Position numbers and translations under genes: made by a program. A model generated the notes under the pieces. That model did not search any database and was not told the origin of the DNA. It worked only from the letters and a program-made list of their open reading frames with translations. 64,000 nt of DNA from Platynereis dumerilii (taxonomy: Eukaryota; Annelida; Polychaeta; Phyllodocida; Nereididae), in the NCBI GenBank assembly GCA_026936325.1, contig JAPTHN010000008.1, positions 20,358,703 through 20,422,702 on the forward strand, given 5' to 3'. Below, piece after piece: positions 1-11,430 of the stretch. Position 1 is the first letter of the stretch. Every line of letters begins with the position of its first letter.

Positions 1-867
1 CTCTTAATTTAATTCAAAACCCTGAACACCAAATGCAAGGAGATCAAAAGACCTGCAGATGACATAGGGTTTCACAGCTGATGTGGATCGATACCTTTTC
101 AGCGAGTTCTGATTCTTAACCTGGAACCCAAAAGTCACTAACATTTCAAAGAAACCCATTTTCCTGCTCGAGCTCTTCCTAATTTCATTCAACTAACCCG
201 CGTTAACCCAGGTTAGACCCCAAATGCAAAAGAGGTCCAATGCCCTAAAAGAAACACTGCCTTCGGGGAGCATTGCCCTTCAGAGAATGGCTTGAAAGAG
301 CCTTCTGTTCTAACATCGTCAACAAAGGTCGTATTGACCTGACTTGCATGACTTTGAGGTCTTTAGTCCCTTCTGCAGATTTTCAGTTGAGGTCTTTACA
401 AAAGGTCTTAGCTCCGTCCTCTGGGATCCCAAGGGCTTCAGGGCCCTGTCACAGGAGAGTAAGCCCTCTAGTGGCCAGGTCATCAGACAGGATCAGCAAA
501 CGTCCTTCAAAAGGTCTTTGGAGATTGTCCTTCCAAATTGTGCTTCAAAGGTCCTCTTGGGACTTTATGTTCAAAACAAGCACTATCTCCAAGAGGACCA
601 GAGACATTGATATATATGCCTATTAGGAAGACACCGTTTGACCACAAACAATATAAATGCTAAATTCCAAGTGTCCGCGGCGTCACTGTACAAATATGTT
701 TGCTTAAACCTATCACAGGCCAATTTATTTTCTATTTAAGGTCAATTTGTGAAAGAAAAGCCTTCTAAAAAGTGAGGGTTTTTCAGAAAAGGAGAAAAGC
801 TGAATAGATAGCCCAAACACAAAGCCATCAACAGGGCAAATGCTGAAGCTGTGAATGATTGTCTGTT

Positions 868-3800
868 ATTCTGCGGTGCAGCCCTCCTTATCGAGATTTT
901 GAGAAAGAAATATTTCTGATAATAGGGTCAATCATCTTTACCTATGGTGAAAATCTTAACTTACACAAAAAAAGAAAAATCACACTGTCATTAACACAGA
1001 ACAAACACTTAACAAAATTTTGTAAGTTAATTGTGTGTGTTCAGTGCAGCCCTTCCTACCATGTACTTGACCTTTCTTGGGTCAATTGGGGTCAGCCTAC
1101 AAAAAATGTCTTAATATAACAACAAATGTTGGTTATTTGCAAACATCTGCAAAAATATATACTTCGAATATTGACATTGATGAAGCCTACACAGTACAGC
1201 AAACAGAATATGAAAAACATAAATCTAGTATAATTTATATATAAGTGCATTCAATTTGCTCTGATGATATAAGCCTATCGCCCAAGAAAAATCTTTAAAG
1301 CGTAAAAATAGCAGCACTGCAGCAGATAATTCCTGTCACATCATCTAAGGGCAAATGATTCCCAATAAATTTTGATCAATAAACTTCAAATAATACAAAT
1401 ACTATTATACCTTTAAATCATTTACATGCTTTGCAGGTTAAAGTAACAGTTACAGTAATCGACATATTTACATGGAATCTTAAGTTCTTTTCTGTGCTGT
1501 TGAGGTGCCATGTCAGAGATGACTCTATTCTCTAGCATCGCGATATATGTAAAATAACTACAAGCTGTGAAGTCATTTTAAACTGGGCCAGATTCCCCGG
1601 CTTCTAGCCAATGTGGATCAACCTAATCTGAGCATCACAGATTCATACAGTGTCAGAGTGAAAGCTGGGTCTGGGAAACCCATGCAAGGTCAACATCACA
1701 GCCTGTTAGCCAATGGGCTGCCCGAAATGTCAGTTTTTGCTGGGAAGATTTCGTTTAGATCAAAGTGATGCATGCAACAAATGTCAACACACATCATTAG
1801 AGCAACTACTCAAAAATATTTTGCAAACAACCCCATTGTAATTAGTTAACACATGATTTAGAGAAAACCCTTCTCTTAAGTCTTCATAGTTCGATAAGAA
1901 TGGGAGGCACAAAATATTCCCATATCTCGAAAAGTATACAAGACTAGAACTCAAATCGCGAAGCGAAATGAAAGGAGGTGGTGGCCTTTTGACTTGGATG
2001 ACACTTGTTGTCCAGTGATGGAAATGGGAGGAGCTTAGGGGGAGCTGAGCTCTATTGATCAGACAGCTGGGGGAGCTATTCTCTGCTACAACTCCCCCAA
2101 TGATCAGTGGCCCGAGTATCACAAGCTACACCTGCCATTAGAAATTAAAACTTGCTGGCAGATTGCAAAATAACATGGCAAAATATTTACAGAAAAAGCC
2201 AGAGAACTCAGAGGAAAATTAATTTTAAGTTCTGAAACCTCAAAATTACACTAATCACATTTTAATTATAATGACACTAATGACACCCCTCCAAGAGAAC
2301 CAGTCGACTCTTCTCTTCAGAACTAATCATGGACCAGCTAGCAAGTGACCTTGGGTCTTGACCAATCAGAATCCCCATTACATGTACACTGCTACTTTTG
2401 TGTAAAATGTGGACCATGCAGGCCTTGCGGGTTATCCCTAAAAGAAACAGTTGTGGGACCAAAGGAGTCTGGAAGGGGTCAAATCATGAGGAATCATGCA
2501 GACCAAGTGCATACTATGCAGGCCAACTGGAAGGCAAAAAAGAAATAAAAAATCAGGAAACTATACTACATTCTCCTGCCACAATATATTTCAAACTAAG
2601 ATAAATTTAAATACAAAAATGTAGATTAAGAATTTATTTTTTAAAGTTAGTAATTATTTTAAAAAGTAAAAAATGCCACAGATGTATTTGGTATTCATCT
2701 TTTCTTGGCAATTGGCCTGCATATTGCTCTGCATGGCAGAAAAATTTGGTCAGCATTATGTCTGCATTCTAAGTAAAAATTTACAAATTTACATTGTATA
2801 TGATAAATAAGAAAAATATAGATTCAGAGTTGTTTTTTTTTTTTTTAGACCTGTATAAGAGCTTGTCAAACCTAGCAGCTATTTTTATATTGTGATCAAG
2901 AAATGAAAGGGCATTTAATGACAAAGGCTTGATTGAAAGTGCCATTAAATTCAATCTGACAATCAGTCTGCAAAGATTCACATCTTTTCCGAACAATAGA
3001 TCATCATCAACACTGTACAAAAAAAATATATATATGCATTTTCAATGAATTCTCAGCAATGAATAAATGTATCTCCATGAAAAAACGAAATCATATAATG
3101 TAAGAATTTTGGATTCTATTCTGTCATATTTTCATGGGTAAAAAGTTTGTCAAGCCTGTTTTTTAAAATTCACATCGATAGGTAATCATCTCAGCTTTCT
3201 AAAAAGTGGTCTGCCATTTCTGTACATCAAATAGTTGTCTAACTATAACCATCTATCATCAGCAAAGGCTGTCCCGGGATGCTCCGTCCCGCGCGTCCGT
3301 GTCGTCCCGGGCGTTTGTCCCGGGTTTTAGGTTTTCCCAATAAAAGGGCATTTATTGACAAAGGCTTGATAGAAAGGGCAATTAAATTCGATCTGACAAT
3401 CAGTCTAATAATAAGTTATTGATATTTGAAGTTCTAACAACTTGTTATTGCCATTCTAGTCATTTTTAATCATTTAATGTTTTTATGGCATATACTGACT
3501 GTTTTTATCATTGAGTTTCTTTTATCTTTGTATATACATAAATTTACATGCTATCTCCTTTTGGAGGCTGAATAAAATCAAATCAAATCTAATTCATTAA
3601 TTTTGTCAGAATCTCAATTGTAATCAGTTAATGGATTACAGAGAGCATGGTACTATTCAGTTAAACTGGATTAAATGCAATAAATGGAGACACCTTCTAA
3701 GTTCAATTGCCATTTGGCCATTAAATGACGAAGGTGTGATTTAAAGTGCAACTCAATTCAATCTGAAAATGAAGTCTGTATTTGGCAGGTTCTTGTAATC

Positions 3801-4337
3801 AATTGATTACAGAGATGTGAACTCAATAGTACCAACTTCTCAGGCTGTGCATGTCAATTAGATCGTCCCGCGATCGTTTCCCGTCCCGCGATCTGGTCCC
3901 GCATTTTAGGCTGTCCCTATTAGGGCGAATTTCAAGGTAAAAACGAAGCTGCAGAGTCCTAATTTTGGAAATTTGCGAGCCGAATTATCAAGTTTAGAAA
4001 GCAAGGATGACGTCATGAGTACCCACATGGGACGTTTAATTAGATAAACAGTCAATGCCGACACTTAGTGATGGTTAGATGGGCCCAGCAAAAGCCAAAA
4101 ACTCAACCAAAATTTTGATCCTGTCAGTCCAGCATTTTCACAACTCGGACGATTACAAACAGGAGGTGGGACCACCACCTCCTGAATGAATAATGAAGTT
4201 CAGCTTGAAACACTGTGTTGTTCCACGGTTGGGTAACGATATACATCATAAACTAAAAAAATTAGATATTCCGCGCTAAGGCTTCTTCACAAATCAGTAA
4301 CGATTTTCTCATGATAGATTAAAAGAAAATGTAGGAA
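868..4337. other. copy-1-only segment, non-coding, with repeat fragments
   Basis: Copy 2 goes straight from tgagtgtctattat to gatacttgacag at about 41,703, so these 3.5 kb were either inserted in copy 1 or deleted from copy 2. I see no terminal inverted repeats and no convincing gene. It holds a LINE tail (about 3,475-3,590), three copies of a 65-bp direct repeat (2,907; 3,343; 3,714) and two GTCCCG-rich clusters. Confidence 0.6.
3475..3590 (+). mobile_element. 3' end fragment of a CAAAT-tailed LINE
   Basis: A short block reading ctatctccttttggaggctg is followed by aataaaatcaaatcaaatc. A hairpin-like 3' end with an AATAAA and CAAAT repeats is the usual tail of several animal non-LTR retrotransposons. 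The body is missing (5' truncation). Confidence 0.5.
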
Positions 4338-4642
4338 TACTTGACAGTTCATAATAGTGATTCATCATTCCAAAGTACAGAATGTAAACTGGTTCATAAA
4401 GGGCATACAGTGTATTTAAAGGCAGAGCAGTTCACGTTGGCTTTGCTGGATAAACCCTTGAAATTGGAAGATTCTAAAGCAGGCAATATAATACACACAG
4501 TTCAAAAATACTGATAGTGCCCACTGCCCTGATATTTCATATTATGATGTGTTCTTTACATGTATAATGGATTGTCAAAACTCACTCTTTCAATTTGTTT
4601 CAAGAAATAAATAAACTCAAACATTGATTTCAATACTGACAA

Positions 4643-5938
4643 TTTATTTCAGTACAATTGATGTTCGAAAGTGTAATTTCATTTTCTTTCAGTTACTAAA
4701 GCAAGTAGCCATTACAAAATTCAGTGCTTAAAAAAAGCAACTGACGCAGCAGCTTTGAGAGGGAACTACCACAAACTCTGTGGCGAAACAAGAACTGTGG
4801 ATGGAACCAAAAACAGGAAAAAAAAGTAAAACAATGATAAAGAGACATGTGAAATTTGTAGTATAGTATCATTTATGCTTTTTAGTTGAATACAAAAGTA
4901 AATTCATTTTGGAAAAACTTAAGTTACAGTTAAGGAAGAAATGGTGAATGAGTATCACTTTTGCATCAGTACTGTTCAGACTGTAACACAGCTGCTTCAT
5001 AATTTCTTACTGGCAGTAAATAAAATCTATCTTGCAAAGAAATTGAAAGCATTTCGCAGTTAAACAAGCATTTTTGAGTATGGTGAGACGAGCATTTACA
5101 GTTTGACAACATAATTATAATATAGATATTTTAGAAACATTTGCAATGCTTTAATTATATACAAAAATCAGCAGTACTCAGAATGAAATGAAAAATGAGT
5201 GATTAAAAACAGTTCTAAATCATACGAAAGCATAAATTCTCAAATTGCATTAAATGCCTGAATACATGTCTAACGTAAAAATAATATACAAGTGTTTTCG
5301 AATGAGTTGAGAATTCTCGTTAAAACCTCCCTAATGAGTAATGACTAGACACATAAAATGTGTTTATGATGTGTAATATGTAATAAAGTTTGACCACCCT
5401 ATTTTCAGAATTTTTCTCACCCAAAGATCACAGAGTGGCCCAAATGCCCAAGGCATAGCTCATATTTTTAATTTGCTAATTTAGGCCAACTTTCAAAATT
5501 TGAAACCACTTTTCATTGCTGAAAATCAGAGAGAGCAGTTGCACAAATATGTCTGTTTTTCATCTATGGCAAAAACTAGTGGATAATTCAAAATTAGATA
5601 ATATCATCATCTCCAAAGTGACATAGGGAATGATTGTACAACAAATTATATCACAAATGAATTTAGCATAAATGTCAGTTTTAACTGAGTATAGTATATC
5701 AACATTCAGTTAGCTATGAAACCCGCTGTTTGTGTTCAATATGTTTTCTGATACAATGCGAATCATTGTACTTCAATGTCAATGATTTTGTAATTACATA
5801 TCCTATAAAAATGACAGAGTATAAAGGCAGTGCTTATAAAATATGATGAGTTGTGCAATGATAATTTACAAAATGGTGTGATAATGATGTGATGATATTC
5901 AACAGTGATGATTGTTCTGATAGTGACCAAAATGGCCG
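4643..5938 (-). other. candidate 3' untranslated region (copy 1)
   Basis: The stretch below the stop codon is AT-rich, has no long open frame and is well kept between copies (41,983-43,571). On the minus strand an AATAAA lies at 4,643-4,648 with a matching one at 41,983-41,988 in copy 2. A cleavage site would fall some 10-30 bases beyond. Nearer signals may be used instead. Confidence 0.3.
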
Positions 5939-6175
5939 CTACCTCAAAAAGTCTACTCTTAAAACAACCTCATCCTTGTCTTTTTCCTTCTCTTGATATT
6001 TAGGAAGAAGTTCTTTTAGCTTTTCCTTCCATTTCTTCTTCTTCTTCTTGGTTTTCTTCTTTAGTTTAGCTTTTCCTTCTTCTGCCACTCCTCCCATCGC
6101 ACCAGGAAGAAATGAACTGTTGGCTGTTTCATTTTGCGTCACCTCTCCATCGGAATTGACTCTAGTGACACTATC
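5939..6175 (-). pseudogene. decayed remainder of the cytoplasmic tail (copy 1)
   Basis: Beyond the premature TGA the old frame stays open to a TAG at 5,939-5,941 and still encodes the lysine-rich end (KKKTKKKKKK, then KELLPKYQEKEKDKDE, ending VDFLR). About nine residues and one extra Lys differ from copy 2 here, against one change in the 77 codons before the stop. This fits relaxed constraint after the stop arose, although tails often evolve quickly anyway. Stop-codon readthrough cannot be excluded. Confidence 0.65.
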
Positions 6176-9100
6176 TCAATATAAGGAGTTCTTAATAACT
6201 GTCGAGGTTTGTCCCCCATTGTCCAAATACTGGCTAGCGATTGGCTCTTCCTGATATGGTTGCTGTGGCGATATCTCCATGTGATATAGCAACCGATTGG
6301 TAGTCTTTCGGTGCTGTTGACGACGGAATGCAATCATTCCAATAACCAAAGTGAGAATTAAAACCAGCAGTACGATGAAAATGACCAATGGTAAATACTG
6401 GTTGAAGTTATCTGAAATTAAACAAAATATAGTCTGTTAGGCCTATAAATGCCCTATATATACAAACTTGTGAAACAACGCAATAGTGTTAGGTAACTGC
6501 GGGGTAGCCAATACAACTGAGAAACTACTTATGTGTAAGGGATTTTGATAATGAGTTGGCCTTTTTTACCCGAATGTTGTGTAAGAAAGAAGAAAAGTTT
6601 TCACATCAACTGGTGAAAGATGAACGACAGTCTTTCAAATCAGGGACGGACGCAGGGGGGGGGGATGGGGGGGGATGCATCCCCCCCCACCGGACTAAAA
6701 TTTATACAGTTTTACATGTTAATTTTATCCACGAGCAGTCGCGTTATTACGCAAATTATGCGTTCCGCGACGCGACAGCCCGATAGACCCCCCCACCGGA
6801 ATTTTCTGGATCCTCCCCTGTTTCAAATAATTTTCTTGTGATGGCAAGAATAACGAGATACAGGAGATTTGCATCAAACACTAGAGCTCAAAAGATTAGA
6901 AGATTTTTTGTGGCATGACACACCACAGTCTTTGAGTAGATTTACTTCTGAAATGTTACTCTAGTATCGACCTTGGAATTTATCACTTACTATGGTGTCT
7001 ACATGCTCTGGGCGGTATCGTCTGGTCCATGAAACAAGGAAGAGGAAGACCATCCTCGAAGAACTGGGCATGCACAAATGTGCTGCCACCTGGTTTCTCC
7101 TGCGGTACTACTCGGAGGGCGATATCCCAGGGAAGTCCCTGGAGAGGTTGTGTCTCATCTGGGTTGACAAACGTATATTCCCAGGTCCAGCTCATGTTTG
7201 TAGCCTGGAAGGGAAAAAGAAATCTTATGGTTAAAGTGTGGTCAAGAGCAAATAAATAAAAGCAAGCAGGTTATCATAAGTGATCATTACAATGAAGGAA
7301 TTTAAGTAATGGATATTGATCATTAGAAGACACAAGAAAAGAAAAGAAATTTCCCACCATGAAACAAACTTTTGCATTTACTGGAGCATTTTGTTTATGT
7401 AATTTTGGTCTGGTTCACTGTGCCTGTTGTCCAACCCTTTGTCAAGAGAGCCAAAAAAAAGAATATTCATAATTAATCATCATTCTTAATAACGATGAAA
7501 TAATTCCAAAAAGGGTATGAATAATGGCGGTAACCAACCTGTAGACTGAAAGTGACATCTAGTGGATCGCTGCAGGGGTTGACAACAGCATAAACATGGA
7601 GTTGCACTACATCATTGACGTCATGTAGGCACGTGGTCTCACTCTGGTCACTCCAAGTACAGTTGCCATGGCGATCTGTAAAGAAAGAAGCGACATGACC
7701 AATTAGAATTATATTATAATAAAAAGAAGGGAATACATTTTTATGAAATTTTGATGTTTGGATGAGATGCAAAGTTGAACGTTGGACGCCCAATAAAGAA
7801 GTTCCTGACCTCAAAATTGCTTAAACTAGATTGTAACGAAAATGGTATAATAGGAATATGGATTATCGGGGTGAAAAATTTGTTAGACATGTATTTCATT
7901 GTTTTAAGGAGTGATATTTTGTGCAAACTTCATTCAATTTCAGTATGGCTGAAAAACTGCAAGGTATAAAAATTCATCGCTGTTTCCTTTAATAAGGAAA
8001 TTGACGGTCAATGAAAAGAGCAACCTTGTTGTATTCAGCATGTCCTGACTACAGCAGAATGGAAAGCCGAATCATTTTAAAAGAATGTTATTCATAGTAC
8101 CTAATTTCACTAATCCAAATTGTTCCAAATAGCGACCAATTCCAATATTGAAAACTGTATTTCCACAGTTAACCAGAGGGAATTGATTCACCTAGTATCA
8201 ATAGCAACGAAAACATTTGCTGATGAGTATATACACACATGCCATTACTAGCATTTCTTAATCACATTTGCCTAGCAACCATTCAGAATACATGGCTACC
8301 ATTTCCACACCATTAATCAAAAAACCCCCATAACCCTGAATGTAACGTTACACATGCCATCCATAGCACATAAATTCACTTGGTATTTTGTTGATAAGGT
8401 TTACCTGGAGCATGGGGAGTAAGCCATGATACCTCCTACAGTTCAGAGTGTAATAAAAAGCATGCAATATTCATATGATATTTGCATTCCAGTAAAAGTG
8501 TTTACATCGTCTATGTTGAGTCAGGAAAGATCCCATTCTATTACTTCCGATATACATTTTAATTTGCCAAGCAAAAAGCACAGAGAAGCCTGAATTAACT
8601 TCGCCAAAAAGCATCTTAAGAATCGAATCATCACTGGAACCATGTACTGCAGACAGATGAATCAAAAGTTGAACTTTTCAGGCAACATTAAAACTGATAT
8701 GTCTGGCATCCCAAAGTATTTGTACCTTGGCCAGAACCTGAGACTTTCATTAAATCTGACCAACTGAGAAAGAATCCAGCCCAGCATGCAGTTTCTTAGC
8801 AAAACTTCTATTAATATCTTAGAGATATATTGCTTGGCATGTTGGACCACTTTGTCAATTTTGGCACTTATTAAAAGCGTCAAGAACAACAAGGGTCCTG
8901 GACAGGAAGTCAGTCTTTGATTGAGTGCATGACTGAACGTGCACCTCCTACTCCATAACAGGAGAGTGGATTTGGTAATGACGTCATCATGATGTCTCAG
9001 GAATTACAGGAAGTGTTTCAATCAAGGGTTCCATGTAAGTCAGTAACATGAGTAATGACAGACGACAAAAACACAATAAGGAAATCTGAAAGGAATGATT

Positions 9101-11430
9101 GTTGGCACAAGGCAATGAATGGTGCTTCTTCAATCAAAGCAATGATAAGTAATCTCAAGAAATCAGTGGGGAGCCTGAGGAAATCTTTCTTAATTAAGTG
9201 GCGATGGCAGATATTGGCCACAACAGGCAAACTAAATCTCCTCAGCAAATGAATGGTGACACTGGCCATGTACGAGGGGCGTTCAGAAAGTTCGAGGCTT
9301 TTTTTCATATGGATACTTATTTTCAATCTAGGACCATGAATTTTTCACAGGATAAAATTCAGGATATTTGGAATGGATTTCCAAAATTTTGGACAATTTG
9401 GACACCTTTAAGTCATTCTGTGGTTGCCATGGAAACTGAAAGTTCAGCTTCTTGGGGCAGGTAACACTGAAACCAAGAATGCCAAGGAAATTGTGACTGT
9501 GAGAGACTTCTCTCTGTCACTTGTATTAGTGGGATTGACGATATTTCACACAAGAAATATGGTATTAGCTTCTAAATATGCTTTCAAGCACACCAAATGT
9601 GTGTATTCTTACACTGAACCCATGTAGGAAAGCACTCCTGCATCCCACATTTGGCGAGGGAAATTGGAGAGGCAAAGGTGTGTTTCCCTGATTACATAAG
9701 GACTTGTGAAAGCATTGATTCACTAGTATGAACAAGAGACCAAAATGGACAGCATTATCCATCCTAGCTATTCCTGTGATATGTTGCTTTACATAAGTCC
9801 TGGTTTTCCCTTACTTTAGTCCATGGGGGCTATAGTTTCAAGCACTGGAGGAGGAAAGGCTTTGGATGACCGAAATTCTTTCACAGAACTTTTTGTTTGG
9901 AAACTTCAACGAACATTTACTTCAATGGGTCAGGTATATGAATCAATGCTTTTGGTGAGCTTTGGAGTATTTTTTAAGGCTAATATTATATTCTTTGTGT
10001 CAAATGTTGTCAATCTCACTAATGCAAGTGACAGAGAGAGGTCTCTCACAGCCAAAATTCATTGGCTTTAGTGGTTTCAGTAATATCTGCCCCAAGAAGC
10101 TGAACTTTCAGTTTCCATGGCAACCACAGAATGACTTTAAAATGTCCAAATTGTCCAAAATTTTGGAAATCCATTCCAAATATGCTGAATTTTATCCTGT
10201 GAAAAATTCATAGTTCTAGATTGAAAATAAGTGTCCATATAAAAAAAAGCCTCGAACTTTCTGAACGCCCCTCGTAGCTGTCACCCAGCAGCCATCAAAT
10301 TCCAGAAATACTCATCTTTCATTGCATTGTCCATTTGGGCTGTGTTGTCATCTTAAGAGGCAAACCATGTACATTGGAACAACATAGAAAACTGCTACAA
10401 CACCAGACTCACAGTTAGGAACAGACTGACAACCAAACAATTTGCCTGCCTTGACTGCTAAAATAGGCTTATAGAAATTTACTCAGCTCTACTTAAATTA
10501 TAACATATGTCATGTGTATTGCACAGGTTGAACAGTACACATTAGTCCTTGTATTGGGGTTTTATCACTTTTCACCATGAAGGCTCATCCCAATGATCTC
10601 ATCATCATGACGTAATGGCATTGCTACTCATCATGAACACACAAACGTGAAATAGATGGTAATACCATTTATTTCACGTTTGTGTGTTGATAGACCATAT
10701 TGTTATGCATCGATGGAATTAGGAGGACAAATATAAGCATTGTTTTGTCAATACATAGTCCTCTAAGCTATTTGATGTGAGATAATACTTAGTATAAACA
10801 TAAGAAAGATATTCGTTCTAACAAATGGTAATTTTACAATGTTTACAAGGTGTTCGGACATTGGCATTATTTAATTACATTGTAATTTGGAAGCTTTGAA
10901 TGTACCACTAATCATGGTGTAGCATTGACGGTTGATTCACGACATGTCGAGTGTGTCATTTGCTTGTCAGAAGCAAAATAGACTAATTTCTGTCAGACTG
11001 CTTCCATGCCGACTTTTCTGTCAACCTGTGCATTGCACTTCAGTTATGAGTAACTACCTACAACAGTGCAATGTGCAGACTAAATAAACATCCAGGAGTC
11101 CTGATAGATATTGTCATTTTAAAAATGTTCAAAAGTAAATTCGAACAGCAAATATTTTTCAGTGACAACTGTTACATGAATCATTACATAGATCATAAAG
11201 CAGACAATTCGGTTAAGGCCTATCAAATGCCCAACTGAGCCGTTGCATCACAGCCAATACACCTGACCATAAATCTCTTTCCCTCTGGGTCCAGTAGAGA
11301 CATAACTGTGGATGGACAGAGTTGATGGCCTGAAGCAAGGAACAGATTTCGAAGCATTAAAATAGACAGGTGCAAAATTGAGGATGACAGATACATTTTG
11401 TAAAAGAGCCAGCGTGACAATGCGATGCAT
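6176..11430 (-). CDS. copy 1 of an unrecognised single-pass membrane protein, tail cut short
   Basis: Four exons on the minus strand (11,430-11,268; 7,675-7,539; 7,204-6,991; 6,411 onward) join in frame through phase 1, 0 and 1 introns. The predicted product is 249 residues: a signal-peptide-like segment (1 to about 26), an ectodomain with Cys at 32, 60, 70, 89, 157 and 168 and N-glycosylation sequons at 59 and 103, one membrane helix at about 180-200, and a cytoplasmic stub. The stop at 6,176-6,178 stands where copy 2 has a glycine codon (residue 250). Up to that point exon 4 differs from copy 2 at one residue. Start choice: an in-frame TAA lies two codons upstream of the ATG. I do not recognise the family; a receptor or adhesion role is only inferred from topology. 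It could be a functional truncated paralogue or an early pseudogene. Confidence 0.6.
6179..6411 (-). CDS. exon 4, functional part (copy 1): membrane helix and start of tail
   Basis: The acceptor is tttaatttcag. After NFNQYLP comes a 21-residue hydrophobic helix (LVIFIVLLVLILTLVIGMIA and one Phe), then a basic stop-transfer sequence (RRQQHRK). The stub holds tyrosines in short acidic or polar settings (LLYHMEI, PYQEEP, NSLY) that could be phosphorylation or sorting sites; that is inference. Reading ends at the TGA at 6,176-6,178. Confidence 0.85.
6641..6820. mobile_element. 180-bp hAT-type MITE in intron 3 of copy 1
   Basis: The ends CAGGGACGGACGCAG and CTGGATCCTCCCCTG are inverted repeats of each other. 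An 8-bp target duplication TTTCAAAT lies at 6,633-6,640 and 6,821-6,828. CAG ends with 8-bp duplications are diagnostic of hAT. The inside has long G and C runs (ggggggg, cccccccc) and no coding capacity. Copy 2 intron 3 has no such element. Confidence 0.85.
6991..7204 (-). CDS. exon 3 (copy 1), membrane-proximal ectodomain
   Basis: The acceptor is ttcccttccag and the donor ATA|gtaagt. The exon has 214 nt and runs from ATNMSWTWEYTFVNPDE to PPRACRHH. It is rich in Trp, Phe and Pro and resembles a beta-sandwich edge, but matches no domain I can name. Two of 71 residues differ from copy 2: Pro/Leu at 134 and Cys/Arg at 157. The extra Cys in copy 1 is therefore probably not part of a conserved disulfide. 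Confidence 0.85.
7539..7675 (-). CDS. exon 2 (copy 1), Cys-containing ectodomain
   Basis: The acceptor is tttctttacag and the donor CAG|gttggt. The exon has 137 nt; two bases finish a split codon and 45 codons follow, containing GNCTW, a TTC Cys and NPCSDP. All 45 residues are identical to copy 2, which supports coding function. The NCT sequon suggests an extracellular, glycosylated region. Confidence 0.82.
9273..10274. mobile_element. non-autonomous mariner-like element with long inverted repeats
   Basis: The left end CGAGGGGCGTTCAGAAAGTT is mirrored at the right end. The inverted arms run about 260 bp each (9,273-9,535 and 10,013-10,274). A TA duplication flanks it (9,271-9,272 and 10,275-10,276). 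Copy 2 has the unoccupied site with a single TA at 47,249-47,250. The middle 480 bp hold no transposase. It lies in intron 1 of the copy 1 gene. Confidence 0.9.
10590..10805 (+). repeat. left arm of an inverted repeat around exon 1
   Basis: It is inverted relative to 16,140-16,330 (shared stretch from the acacaaacgtgaaata motif through ggaggacaaatata to the gtgagataatact motif). Copy 2 has the same pair at about 47,570-47,780 and 51,150-51,330, so it predates the duplication. The left copy 1 arm also contains a hairpin, 10,629-10,689. Confidence 0.75.
11268..11430 (-). CDS. exon 1 (copy 1), signal-peptide-like
   Basis: The reading frame is open in both copies. The first residues are MHRIVTLALLQNVSVILNFA, a short basic start followed by a hydrophobic run as in a signal peptide, then a Cys at residue 32. 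Ending at the GT at 11,267-11,266 (gtcagg) gives phase 1, which fits the next exon and makes an Asp codon at the junction. A GT at 11,262-11,261 is a stronger-looking donor but gives the wrong phase unless another exon intervenes. Seven of 54 residues differ from copy 2, mostly in the hydrophobic stretch. This is the least certain exon. Confidence 0.5.

Noticed and set aside
273-626. 117-residue plus-strand frame near the left edge
   Set aside because: The copy 2 counterpart (41,077-41,450) is in different frames because of several indels; not a conserved coding region.
7992-8280. Possible extra exon upstream of exon 2
   Set aside because: The sequence is missing from copy 2, whose gene otherwise looks complete.
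9198-9464. 88-residue frame across the left end of the mariner-like element
   Set aside because: It runs from intron sequence into the inverted repeat and has no transposase motif.
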